In this document: piece after piece, positions 46,697 to 57,358 of the stretch
How the letters are laid out: each line of letters opens with the position of its first letter
How positions within the stretch are numbered: the stretch's first letter is position 1
Assembly (NCBI GenBank): GCA_947650285.1
Contig: CANTFL010000003.1
Span: 248,001-312,000, forward strand
Length of the DNA stretch: 64,000 nt
Direction of reading: 5' to 3'
Source: Hyaloperonospora brassicae
Lineage: Eukaryota > Oomycota > Peronosporomycetes > Peronosporales > Peronosporaceae
Made by a program: the position numbers and the translations under genes
Notes under the pieces: model-generated
What the model saw: the letters and a program-made list of their open reading frames with translations, nothing else
What the model was told of the DNA's origin: nothing
Databases searched by the model: none

Positions 46697-48535
46697 ATGT
46701 CGCACCCGTCCGACGTCCACAACGTGTCGAGTCTCTGGGACGATGCGCTGCCCTACGCCGTGGCCGCCCTCGCGCTGTACCTCTCGCTCCGCCAGCTGTT
46801 CAACGTGGACCGCGCGCTCCTCAAGCTCTGGCCGTCGTTCGTCGTGCTCTTTGGCTACTACCGCTACCGCGTCGCCCTCGCAGCGCCCTCTCCGTGGTCG
46901 TCGTCGTCGCTGCTGTTGGCGTACTGGACCGCAGCGCAGCGCCGCGCGCCGGTCGTGGAAGCTGTGGTCGGTGACTCGCTGCTCGGCATTGGACTCGTCG
47001 CGGCTGTTGCGGCCGCTGTCGACTTGGGACGCCGCGCGCGCTACGTGTCGCGCAAGCACGTGCTCAATGTCGTGGGTGGATTCGTACTTAGTGCGATGAA
47101 ACAGCTGCCGTTTGTGAAGACGCGCGTGGCGCTCGAGATGAAGAAGTTCGAACAAGACGTCGAGCGATTGGTCCGCAAGAACGACCGATTGGCCAATAAG
47201 ATGGCGAAGCTCTATGCGCTGCCGGACAAGGGGATGGACGATGCCCAGCTGCTGGCGCTCATGGCGGAGCTGGCCGGCACGGACGACGACAAGTGGCGCG
47301 ACGGACTCGTGTCGGGCGCGGTCTACCACGGCGAGAAGGCGCACTTGGACGTGCTGAACCAGGCCTACGCGCTCTTTGGCGTGTCCAATCCACTGCATGC
47401 CGACCTGTGGCCAGCGGTGACCAAGTTTGAGGCCGAAGTGATTGCCATGACAGCAGGATTGATGAACGGAGGCCACGCAGACGTGTGTGGCTCGCTGAGC
47501 TCGGGCGGCACGGAGAGCATATTCCTGGCGACCAAGACGCACCGCGAGTTCTACCGTCACAAACACGGGATCACGAAGCCCGAGATCATTGCTTGCGTGA
47601 CTGCTCATGCGGCGATTGACAAGGCGTGTGACATCTTGGGCATCCGGCTGATCAAGGTGCCAATGGACCCGAAAACGCTCAAGATTGATGTTCATGCCGT
47701 GCGCTGGAGCATCTCGGCGAACACGATATTGCTGTACAGCAGTGCACCCAACTTCCCACATGGCATTATTGACGATATTGAAGCACTGTCGAAGCTTGCG
47801 GTCCGGCACGACGTCGGCCTCCACGTCGACTGCTGCCTCGGTGGATTCGTGTTACCGTTTGCTCGTCAGCTGCGCCAGGATATTCCTGCTTTCGACTTTT
47901 CGTTGCCGGGCGTGACCAGCATGTCGTGCGACACGCACAAGTATGGCTATGGCTCGAAAGGAACGTCTGTTGTGCTTTACAAGAACGCAGACATTCGTCG
48001 ATTCCAATACTTTGCCTACCCGGATTGGACGGGCGGACTTTATGCGACGCCGACACTTGCGGGCAGCCGATCGGGAGCACTGAGCGCTACAGCTTGGGCT
48101 GCAATGGTACGCCTTGGGCATGAAGGGTATCTTGAGAAGACAAAGGGCATTTTGGACACCGTCGATGCGATCAAGGCTGGCATCCAGCGCATTGATGGCA
48201 TCCACGTTCTGGGCGACCCGAAGGCAATGGTGGTGAGTTTTGCTGGCGACACAGGTGTCAGTGCGCTCAAGGTTAGCGACGCTATGGCCAAGCACGGATG
48301 GAGCCTGAATCCGCTGCAGCACCCGACATCAGTGCACCTATGCGTTACCGTTCGCCAGATTGGCAAAGCGCAGAAGTTCTTGGATGCGCTGGAAGACGCC
48401 GTGAACGAAGTGAAGAAGGACCCCAATCCATCACCAGAGGGGGGCAGTGCTATCTACGGCATGGCTTCTAGCTTGCCAGCTGGGCCAGTGGACGACCTTC
48501 TTCGCATTTACACAGACATCACCCTCAAGGTCTAA
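46697..48535 (+). CDS. SGPL1: Sphingosine-1-phosphate lyase
   Basis: I chose ATG 46697 because upstream in-frame codons are the minisatellite. The product is 612 residues (human SGPL1 has 568) and intronless. An N-terminal membrane helix (about residues 14-32) anchors it, probably in the ER. The pyridoxal-phosphate decarboxylase fold follows: SSGGTESI in the cofactor-phosphate region, HVDCCLGGF with the cofactor-contacting aspartate, and SCDTHKYGYGSKG with the Schiff-base lysine at about Lys415. The enzyme splits sphingosine-1-phosphate into phosphoethanolamine and a long-chain aldehyde, the last step of sphingolipid breakdown. All catalytic landmarks are present. Confidence 0.97.
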   Translation: MSHPSDVHNVSSLWDDALPYAVAALALYLSLRQLFNVDRALLKLWPSFVVLFGYYRYRVALAAPSPWSSSSLLLAYWTAAQRRAPVVEAVVGDSLLGIGLVAAVAAAVDLGRRARYVSRKHVLNVVGGFVLSAMKQLPFVKTRVALEMKKFEQDVERLVRKNDRLANKMAKLYALPDKGMDDAQLLALMAELAGTDDDKWRDGLVSGAVYHGEKAHLDVLNQAYALFGVSNPLHADLWPAVTKFEAEVIAMTAGLMNGGHADVCGSLSSGGTESIFLATKTHREFYRHKHGITKPEIIACVTAHAAIDKACDILGIRLIKVPMDPKTLKIDVHAVRWSISANTILLYSSAPNFPHGIIDDIEALSKLAVRHDVGLHVDCCLGGFVLPFARQLRQDIPAFDFSLPGVTSMSCDTHKYGYGSKGTSVVLYKNADIRRFQYFAYPDWTGGLYATPTLAGSRSGALSATAWAAMVRLGHEGYLEKTKGILDTVDAIKAGIQRIDGIHVLGDPKAMVVSFAGDTGVSALKVSDAMAKHGWSLNPLQHPTSVHLCVTVRQIGKAQKFLDALEDAVNEVKKDPNPSPEGGSAIYGMASSLPAGPVDDLLRIYTDITLKV

Positions 48536-51175
48536 CACCCAGTAAGCTGTCGGAACCTCGCCGCAGACCTTTGCACGTCTGCATGCAGAGAGCGCGAAAT
48601 GTTACGGGCCGTTTTGACGCCGGTGTTGATGCCGTTGAGCTGCTGGTGGCTTTGCTTGCTGGTCATTGCGAAGAGAAAGTGAGACCGCTTTGATCGGGCG
48701 CAAGGGGCTCCATGCGGATACGTCCACGCGGCGTCGACGTCATATCCGTACACAAGTCGTTGGCGCCGCTTCTTGTGACTGCATTTGGTAGCGTTTGCCG
48801 AAGACGAATGAAGTGGAAAGCACGTGAGCGTAAGTTCTGACAAGAGGCTGCTCTCGCTATCCGTTTGAATGCACGCTTTGCACTTACGTAGCGATTTATT
48901 CCGCACGAGGAAGAAGGGTGCAAGAATGTCGAATGCAAGTCGGGCAGGCCCTTGTCACAAGGGTTGATCGCTTGGTAGAGCTGCTGACCATACTTTTGTC
49001 AAGGCTGCTGCATCTTGAATGCACCTCATTATGGGTTGAGCTTCGGCCGAACAAAAGTGTCGTGCAGGATGACGAAGCAATTCGCTTTTGTCATCTACGT
49101 CGGCAATGCTGTTACTCATCGAGCCTTCGTCGTGCTGGCCACGCAGACTTTGTGTGTGTTCGGGCATTTCGTGAAGGCTTTGGTAACTGCTATGTAGTAG
49201 CAAGTGGTGGTAGACCCAAATGAGAGGAACAAGTTGTTCGCGAACATGAACATACGCAACGCATGCTACAAAAGTCGCAGGTAGTAGTTAGATGGTCATG
49301 AACACTCATACGCGGTTCCAAGCGCAGGTGCAGTATTGCGCATAGTGGTCAAGACATTGTCTTAGGTGCTTTCTGTCTCGACGATCGTGCACAAACTGCA
49401 TCTCAGCGTTCTCGACCATTTGCAGCTTTGTCGGGTCGTTTGGCTGGATCCATATCATGCAGCCATTCCCACGGTGGCGAATAAGCCCGTGAAAGCCATG
49501 CCGTCTACTAGCACGAATGGTTCGGTAGGCAGCAGCTCCGATTAAGTTATAGCTGTAGTGCGTCGAAATGGAGCTGTAGCACCGCCACGAGATCGACAGC
49601 TACTTCGATCGCATCGCAAATTCGGTGTCGTCTCATTGTATCGTCAAAAAAGAGCCGCACAAGCTGAGCCAAGCACTAATCGATCGCCCGGATCTACGTC
49701 AACGAAAGTGTGCTGTTGAGAGCACTCATGTGTCGTCGACAGGCGCTGTGTGCGGCGGTCGGGTCTTCTCGATGGGCGAACGAGTCGTCCAAGAGCCACT
49801 CTATCCACCACCACAGGGGGCGCTTCCTTCAAGATTGCGCTATTGTCCGTGACCCGGTGAAGTCAGGCATGCCGTGCTCGCCAAAACAGTTTGACAGTGT
49901 CAAAAGCGACACGTCGAGGTGCCTGTTGCGTGTGCGCATGGGCACCGGAAGTACAAACTTACCCTCATGTAAGTCGTTGCTGCTTGCTCGAAACACTGAC
50001 CTTCTGCTTGATATCGGTCATGAGAGACCCCAAAATCCTTTCAGCCTGTGCCTTTCACATCTACATCTGCATTCTCGATTTCTGTCAACAACTCAACATG
50101 AACTCGATTTACGACACCGTTGTGCACGGACGTTTCGGTCCTGACTTGTGGTTGTGTCAACGCTCGTGCTGTCGTGATTGTAGGGCAGTCATGTCGAAGG
50201 GGCTCTGTCGAGCTGCGAGTACGTTTGCCGTGCTGCGTCGATCTGGGTCATTCCGGGTGACTCTATGCGCTCACAACACAGCGAAGATACTGTCGACATC
50301 CTGTATCACAAATCGTAGCCGCGGTAGTGCGACAGTCGATCGCTGTTGCTACAATCGATCGCTGTTACTGCGCGTCGTTCTATCGACCAGAGTGGAAGGC
50401 AATCTGTGGCTAACAACCTCCGAGCACCCACCGTCTTGGTCCGATCGTGCTTCGGCATCGCGATTGTCAGGCACCTGACTTCTGTGTGATTACTGCGCAG
50501 GGACATGTGGTGATTCTCGAGATGAGTGTCCTGATCCCCAGAAGAGTTGTCGGGTGCATTCGACGCGTGCACGCGACGATAGCTTCCGATCACTTGTCAA
50601 TCTCTGCAAGCGGTCGACGCTGCACAATCGTCGTGAAAGCTTGACGTTGTTTGGCGATTGCCTGATAGATAGGGAAAGACTCGAAGCTCTGATGGAATGA
50701 ATGGTGCGGCGTCGCCTGCTCGTAGTATCTCCTGTACTGAACACTTCAATCTTAGAAAGACCAGGAGACCGAGAGGTGGCCGTGCCATAGCAGTATCTAC
50801 AGAAGACGGCTTTCTTCTGCGTCATAGCGTTAAAGCGACGAGCAATAGATCACGCTTCGTAATTGCTGCAGTGGCTTTGACACCGCGGCCTCCGCTTGGA
50901 CCTAAAGTGTTAGCGGACATGGGAGCGAACCCCTTTTACCAAAGCGGCATAAATCAAAAGTGAATGGGGTCGTTCGTCATGTCAAGCTACATCTGTACCT
51001 CCCAGAATTGATCCAATCGCAAGTCCTCTCGAGCTCATCGATCTGACGACAAACCTCCTGCAGTCGTCACGCACGGTGTGATTTTCTAGGTACTCCTTGA
51101 AACGTCCAGCCCAAAGAAATGCAGCTCCAACAAACACCTGCGCTCCTCATCTATTGTTAACACAACGTCCATCAC
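48536..51175. other. Unresolved interval with gene-like fragments
   Basis: Plus-strand 49891-50180 encodes a protein-like stretch including RDPKILSACAFHIYICILDF and later YDTVVHGRFGPDLW. The minus strand near 48540-48670 encodes a short helical tail. No family is recognised and frames are broken, so these could be exons of an unknown gene or a pseudogene. Confidence 0.35.
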
Positions 51176-52312
51176 ATGCATCGCACCGTCCGTCGCCACC
51201 TCTTGTTGCTCGGTCTCTGGCCCTCGTTGCTCGACGCGGCAGTGCACGTTGCGTGGAAGCTACAGCTCTTCAGCATCGCGCTCCTGCACTTGCTCTTCTC
51301 GAGCGACAAGCAGTGGCTGCTGCAACAACAGACGCCGTCAACAAGCGCAGCACCGACGACCGAAGCCGTTCCTTCACCAGTGATAGTACCAGTGGATGCC
51401 GCAGCACTCGAGCAGCCGACTGCGCTGGTGACAAAGTCCCGACGCATTGTCTTTGTCCGCCACGCCGAGTCCGAGTGGAACGTCGTGTTCAACTCGGGCT
51501 TCAATCTGCGTGCGCTCGCGCGGCTCGTGCGTGCCGTACTGCGCGAGTGGCTGCTGCTACCCACCGGTGACTCGGTGTTCCTCGACTCCCCACTGAGTCG
51601 ACGCGGTCGCTTCCAGGCACAACAGCTCAAGGAGTACGCGGGGGACGAATCGCTCGAAGGAGGCCGTCTGGGCGGTCGAGCAGCACCAGTGCCAGGCACA
51701 GGAGAGGTGGCAGTGGACGAAGGAGTCTGTGACTCGCCGCATCCGACGGACGAGAGCGCGTGGCTGCACTACTTGTGCTGTCCGTTGCCTGGCAGCGTCG
51801 TGGCCACGTCGAATTTGCGGCGCTCGATCGACACGGCGCGCATTGCATCGGCGCCGAGGCTCGAGGTGCCTGGCGAGAGAATCCACGTGCTGTCGTGTCT
51901 GCAGGAGATTGGCCGCAACGTGGATACTCTGGCCATCAGTCAGCCGCACTCAGTGCAGCCGCGGGAGGTGCTTGTGAAGGCGCCACGTGGAGAGAAGCGA
52001 CACGACGAGTTGTTTAACGTGGCCGAGAGTCACGGGAACAAGGCGGTGCTGGGCAGCGGACGTGACCGTCTACTGACGTTTGCGCAGTGGCTCTTTAAGC
52101 AGCCCAACGACGTGGCCATCGTGTATGGACACTCGCTGTGGCTCCGTGCTTTCTGTCGCGAGTTTTTCCCTCGTCATGTGCCTCATGAAGCCAAGTCGGC
52201 CACGACGCGCAATTGTGGCGTAGTGACGTTTGTCTTGGAAGAGCATAGCAGAGGCGGAGGCGAGACCCCGCAGTATACTATCCAACCCGAGAGCTTCCGA
52301 AACCTCGTTTGA
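51176..52312 (+). CDS. Histidine phosphatase (phosphoglycerate-mutase-like) protein
   Basis: A single frame of 378 codons. An N-terminal hydrophobic region (about residues 7-42) suggests a membrane anchor or signal-anchor. The catalytic phosphohistidine motif RHAESEWN starts at Arg95-His96. SNLRRSIDTARIA follows, and the second catalytic histidine is His319 in VYGHSLWLRAF. These mark an active histidine-phosphatase fold (His_Phos_1). The substrate cannot be read from sequence; the 50-residue insert between the first motif and SNLRR is larger than in true phosphoglycerate mutases. It ends 39 bp from the stop codon of the convergent second rhomboid. Confidence 0.9.
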   Translation: MHRTVRRHLLLLGLWPSLLDAAVHVAWKLQLFSIALLHLLFSSDKQWLLQQQTPSTSAAPTTEAVPSPVIVPVDAAALEQPTALVTKSRRIVFVRHAESEWNVVFNSGFNLRALARLVRAVLREWLLLPTGDSVFLDSPLSRRGRFQAQQLKEYAGDESLEGGRLGGRAAPVPGTGEVAVDEGVCDSPHPTDESAWLHYLCCPLPGSVVATSNLRRSIDTARIASAPRLEVPGERIHVLSCLQEIGRNVDTLAISQPHSVQPREVLVKAPRGEKRHDELFNVAESHGNKAVLGSGRDRLLTFAQWLFKQPNDVAIVYGHSLWLRAFCREFFPRHVPHEAKSATTRNCGVVTFVLEEHSRGGGETPQYTIQPESFRNLV

Positions 52313-52351
52313 GTCAGGAAGCAGCACATGTGCCGTGCATCAGTCGTCGAG

Positions 52352-53835
52352 TCAAGCACTGCTCCAGCGTAACAGTACAAGTGCTTTTGCGACCACTTCT
52401 GTAGCCATGCTACTCTTTTTTCGTGCTGTTCGCTGCTGCTTCCGTAGTCGGATCGTGTTCATGAGTCTCGGCCATACTTGCCACCACCGAAGTGGTCGCT
52501 TGACGACCCCTATGCGAACCAGCACATGCCAAATCGTGCGTGATGCACTAGCAATTAGCGCGTCTGCACCTGGGGTCATTGTGTATATGTACCCTGAAGG
52601 CGTAGCTCCAGCAAGCAAGTGAGACACATGATAGAGCTATTCAGCGGTCACGACCACACACCTGAAGTGAGTCCAGCAGCTTGGGCCAATAATGGCAACT
52701 TGGGCACGAAGAAGTACGTGAAAAGCAGTTCCAGCCATGCACCGTATTTTGTAGGCACCATGAAGCTGTGCAGTTCCGTGAACGTTGGCGAGTCGACGGT
52801 CAAAATCGCCTGCAAAGCATAGCAAGTGAGTGTAGCACACTATGGAATGGAGCTCTGCATCTGACTGCTCACCTTCATCGCTATCAACACACCGGAGAGC
52901 CCCGTGGAGCATTCGTACACTGCTCCCTGAATCAACAACAAAGGTCGACATCAATACTGTGCCGCAGCCAACATCGCCATCGTGAACTCCCAACCCGTGA
53001 TATCAGATGCGCGCCAACTACAATGAGTGCTTGCGATACGACGATCAGGTACACCAAAAGCACACAGAAGCCAATGCTCCCAAGCCGTCCCTCGAGCTGA
53101 TACCCTTTCCAAAGAAACGACGCTCTACCATCGCCAGTCAACAACAACACAACAACAACAACAACGACAACGACAACAACAACGTTAGCCACGGAAGATG
53201 ATGTACAGCACGGAATCACGCGTTGCGCTCTTCATATATCATCTCAAGTCGGGCGGCGTACAAGCTCTGGTACAGATGTAGCTCCTCGACGTGGATGAAA
53301 GGTGCAACAAAGACTGCGCCAATGCTTTTGTTCGCCACGACTTTTCCAGGACACCTGTCAGCAAGAGCACCAGAATGAGTAGCAAAAGCAGCAAAAAGTG
53401 TCAACAACAGCAGCAACGCTCATTGCATCTATGAAACCCCTTTTGTGTTGCGTACAGCGCGAAAGGAAGTAGCTGCGACGGTGTTTGTGTGCCGACGACG
53501 TGCAACAGATACATGACGCCTGTCCACACACACACACACACGCACACGCACGCACACCGCCACCCGCACTCGATTGATGAGTCCTTTTTACATCGCACGC
53601 GGCCGCAGAAAACAGCCACCTCGCAAAGGCCTCGCGACGCACCAAGAAGGGCCAATGTGACAGGTGGTTTTCGCTCCAGCCGCTCGACAGAGTGCGCGAG
53701 TTGCAGCAGCGGCGGCGGGGGAGACGCGGCCTTGTGGCAAGTCCCACTTGACTCGGCGCCCAGTGGCTCGTGCCTGCACGTTACGAGGGACTTGCGCCTG
53801 AAGCGTCTCATGTCGAAGTGACCCGAGAACCGCAT
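52352..53835 (-). CDS. Rhomboid paralogue lacking catalytic His (pseudoprotease)
   Basis: Seven exons (53835-53643, 53519-53456, 53354-53262, 53124-52995, 52926-52873, 52809-52662, 52593-52352) join in frame to give 307 residues. The intron phases are the same as in the rhomboid at 44658-46123, and exons 3, 5 and 6 have identical lengths (93, 54 and 148 bp). Matching blocks are RKPPVTLALLG, HVEELHLYQSL, SFLWKGYQLEGRLGS, CSTGLSGVLIAMK (Ser171 kept) and VPTKYGAWLELL. In place of GH the sequence reads AQ, so the catalytic histidine position is Gln221. The C-terminal ubiquitin-interacting-like helix is absent. Open exons and consistent splice sites argue that it is still an expressed gene, but it cannot work as a Ser-His protease. 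The start at 53835 is the first Met of the frame; a later Met is possible. It is divergent from the BAR/F-box/TBC gene. Confidence 0.85.
53139..53184 (+). repeat. (AAC)n microsatellite in a rhomboid intron
   Basis: About fifteen AAC/GAC units inside the third intron (53125-53261) of the second rhomboid gene, which explains its larger size. Confidence 0.85.
53525..53559 (+). repeat. (CA)n microsatellite in a rhomboid intron
   Basis: A CA repeat with CG interruptions, located in the first intron of the second rhomboid gene. Confidence 0.85.
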
Positions 53836-54110
53836 CCCCAGCCGCTAGGCCTGTCCAGCTGTTTCAAGAGAACGGGCTGTGGCCACTGCGACATGTCGCC
53901 GGAATAGAGAGCAACGACGAAAAAGAAAAGGCAGTCAGACGGTCGTCGCACCAGACCGTGCGGGCGCCACGGGCACCGGTGGAATTCCCTGCAGTCACCA
54001 CAAGTCGCACGTAGCGCTCGCGGCGCTGACCACGACGACGACGACGACGGGACGGCGGCTTTCGTACGTAGCGACAGTCGAAGGCAGTGCGGGCGCAGGC
54101 GAGTTGTCGA

Positions 54111-57100
54111 ATGTTGCAAGGACTGCGCAAGACCATCGGCCGCTACACGCCCGTGGGCGGCGGGAAGGAGACGCCAGCGGAGGGGGCAGCGCGGCGGGCG
54201 GTGCTGAGAGAGGACGCGCCGCGCTTGGAGGCGGCAGTGTGGCACTTTGATCACCACGAGCGAGCACTGCAGCGACTGGAGCGCGAGATGAGTCAGATGC
54301 TGGACCAGTTCCAGGTAGCGTCGCGTTTGCACGCACTGTTTTTGTTGACTGTGGTACTACTGACGCATGTCGGTACGTCGGTGGTAGGCTGCGTTTGCGT
54401 CGCTGGCGGCCGTGACGGAAACGTTCTTTGAAACCTGCAGGTAGACAAGAGAGAGAGAGAGAGAGCGAGAGGGGTTTCGTACTTGTTACTTGGTGTTTAG
54501 TCATGTGCTGACATGCTGTTGTTGTGTTTTGTTTATGTGTGTGTGCGTGGAATCTTTTTGTGGTTGGTCTCGTGTCAGTGAAAGCGACGAAAAGAGGTGT
54601 AGCGATGACTTGAAATCGGTCATGAAGGAGATTGATCTGGAAGATGTCAAGAACATGGAGCGTTCGTTTCGGTTTACCGTCATGAATCCGCTGTACGCCA
54701 AACTGGAGCAGTATGACCGCATTAAGAAGGAAATACACGTGTGGGAGAAACTTGCAGCGCAGTCGAAAACGCTTCGTGCGCCGAGTCTGAAACTGCACTC
54801 GCGTCGACTTGAAGATCATGAAAAGCGAGTGCTGGCGGAACGGAATGTTTACAGAGTCGCTGCATTGCTGCAGGAAGTCGAGACAACGTTGTTGCTGCGC
54901 TTGGGTAAGTCGCTGTTTGTGTCATTCGATGACTTGGGTTCTACTAGATCTTGTGGAGTTGAATTAGCTTGATTGTGTTTGTGCGTCTATAGAGGACGCG
55001 AATCAGTCGGCGGCCGCAAGTACAGTGGACCTGTTCCATGCAACGGTCAGTCTACCTCTATGTCTGTGAATTCCTCCTTGTGCGTGTTTCTGACAGCTTT
55101 TTGTCCTCACAGCGTTTTCAATGTGCAGTATTCTTCCGAACCGTCGATCAATTGGTCCAGTCGAGCCTGTCACCATCCGAACAGGAAGCTGTAGCGGACG
55201 CGAACGGTGCCTTTCCATTGCCCGCTACTACGTGGTACAACATGCCCACGGAATTGTTGTTGTCAAAGATTAGCAAGATGTCGTATTCAGCGTCCGACGG
55301 GTGGACCGAAGTGGACGGGTCAAACTCCTCCTGTGCGCCAGACGGGGTTGAAGCGATTTTAGGAAGTGACGAGGATGACGAGAGCGACGCTTCCTCGTTT
55401 TCTCTAGAGGACTATGAGCCTGGACCTGTTTCCCGCGTTTGCGCAGCATCGGCATACGGTGTGCAAGGAGACAGATATGCGGATCCGTTAAAGTTCCGCA
55501 CGCTGGCTTCGTGTCACGGTGTTATCGACTACAACGAAGGGGGAGAAAGAGGGCCGAGTGTTAATGATATGCAGTCTGCTAGTCACCGGCGCTCAACGTC
55601 TCCGTTGCCGCAGTCAGTGAGTCCGAAGCCGATCACGCCCCGAAAAAGCAGCAGCATGCTCTCGTCCATTCGTGAAACAATCCGAGGTAAGCTTAGTTAC
55701 GCCAGCGGTGAAACGAGGGTGATTCGGCAGAGTTCTGCGCCAACGATCGAGACGTCAGCACGCAACGGCCGGAGTGTTGTCGCTTCACCGAGAAAGGTAG
55801 GAACTGCCTTTGGTTTGCAAGTCCGAATGAGCGAATGACCGTCTTACGTATCTTTGGCTACATATTTAGAATGGCGAGCAGCTTGTTACTATTCCCCAGT
55901 TGCCTTCGGAGTGGCTGGCCGTCGAGTATTGTTTGTGGGAAATAGACGTGAGAAGAAGCAAATGCGTGGGGAAATCGCTTTTGCAGGTCGATGCAATCAG
56001 CTCGGGCGCGAACGATGTTCTATCCAGACTACTCCAAAAGGTTTGGCTTATGTTTCTGCCACTGATCTAGCAGCTGCAGTATATTTGACGCGCTACTTGT
56101 CGATTGCAGGGGGAGAGCCTGTGCTTTGAATGTCTGTCGTACTTACGCGTTGAAGATCTCGCGCGACTGTCCAAGGTCAGCGCTTTGCAGCGGTACATGT
56201 GCGATAGGAGAGGGCTGAACTGACGACGTATGTACACAGGTCAACTTTCGGCTTCGCTCTCGCTTGGTAGACAGCGCTCCAATCTGGAAAAGATGTATCA
56301 GGTCAGGCGGTATATCCCCAGGAATCCGCAGTTCGCTCTGGCTCTCAGTATTTTACGGGTCCACGCCGTGGCGGTCCAGCGGATTTGGATCGTATTACCT
56401 GTCCGCCGGCAGACGCCGCAGTACGTATGAGCTACTTCTAAAGAAAGTGGACTCGAAGCTGGACGGCGGGTGTTCTGCAGACGGGTCACCAATGGGTGAA
56501 GATGACACGCAGCTCGCAGTCTGGTTCCGAGAAATTGACGTCGATGTTGTGCGCACGTGTCATCGAAGCAATCATGCCGAAGTTGCGTTGCGTCCATTTC
56601 CATCGATGACAACTGCAGCTACTGACAAGACTGATGAAGATACAGTTGAATCTGTATTGAACGACATGATAAACGACGTTGTCAGGACTGAGGAACGAAG
56701 CACTTGTTTGAGCATTGATTTGCGTGTGGACTCTAGCACATGCGTTTCGATTGCCGACGCAAGAAGGTCAGATTTGGAAGCAAAGATGCGGCGCGTGCTT
56801 CGTGCGTATGCCGTGTACAACCCCCGGGTAGGCTACTGTCAAGGAATGGGTTTCTTGGTCCGCTTGCTGGCAGAAGTAGCGGACAACGAAGCCGACATTT
56901 TCTGGCTGTTTGTTGGAATTTCCGAGCCGGAGAACAACCAGAACCTCTATGAGCCCGGAATGGTGGTTCTACAACCTTATCTAGCGAAGTTTGAGCTGCT
57001 CTTTTCGACTCACATGCCAAGATTGTACTCGCACTTTCAAGCCGAGGGTGTGCACGTGGCTACTTTCTGTACTCGGTGGTTCCTGACGTTCTTCTCGTCC

Positions 57101-57358
57101 TTTGAGACGCTAGCACCGACGCTTGTGATACGCCTGCTGGACATTTTCATCATTGACGGCTGGCGAATCATGTTTAGTGTCTCGCTTGTCATTTTGAATG
57201 AGCTGCAGCAGCAGCTGCTGAAGAATGATATGGAGGGAATTTTGCGCATCTTGCAATTTCCACGCAGGTTCATGCCAGAAGCTGACCAGCTCCGCCAGCA
57301 ACAGCTTGTTCGGCAAGCATTGGCGTTCAGTATGTCCCGCACGATCAACTCGGCCTGA
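54111..57358 (+). CDS. BAR-like, F-box and TBC RabGAP fusion protein
   Basis: Seven exons (54111-54314, 54595-54904, 54993-55045, 55113-55796, 55870-56040, 56110-56175, 56240-57358) join in frame to give 868 residues; the later introns are 64-88 bp. Residues about 1-210 are long amphipathic helices resembling a BAR domain, including MNPLYAKLEQYDRIKKEI. Residues 211-470 are acidic and Ser-rich. At 476-518 an F-box is formed across the last intron: CFECLSYLRVEDLARLSK then VNFRLRS and P.WKR. The TBC domain (about 516-830) keeps both catalytic fingers: Arg601 in IDVDVVRT and Gln697 in GYCQGMG, separated by a roughly 65-residue insert. It is predicted to stimulate GTP hydrolysis by a Rab on curved membranes; the F-box suggests an SCF link. 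The exon 1/2 acceptor at 54594 and the BAR call are the least certain. Confidence 0.85.
54447..54472 (+). repeat. (GA)n microsatellite in intron 1
   Basis: A GA repeat inside the 280-bp first intron (54315-54594) of the BAR/F-box/TBC gene. Confidence 0.85.

Noticed and set aside
46388..47824. 478-codon minus-strand open frame
   Set aside because: It lies antisense to sphingosine-1-phosphate lyase, has no recognisable domain, and is explained by the GC-rich codon use of the real gene.
53401..53835. 144-codon single-exon protein
   Set aside because: Its two conserved pieces are separated by an intron with a CA microsatellite; they are exons 1 and 2 of the second rhomboid.
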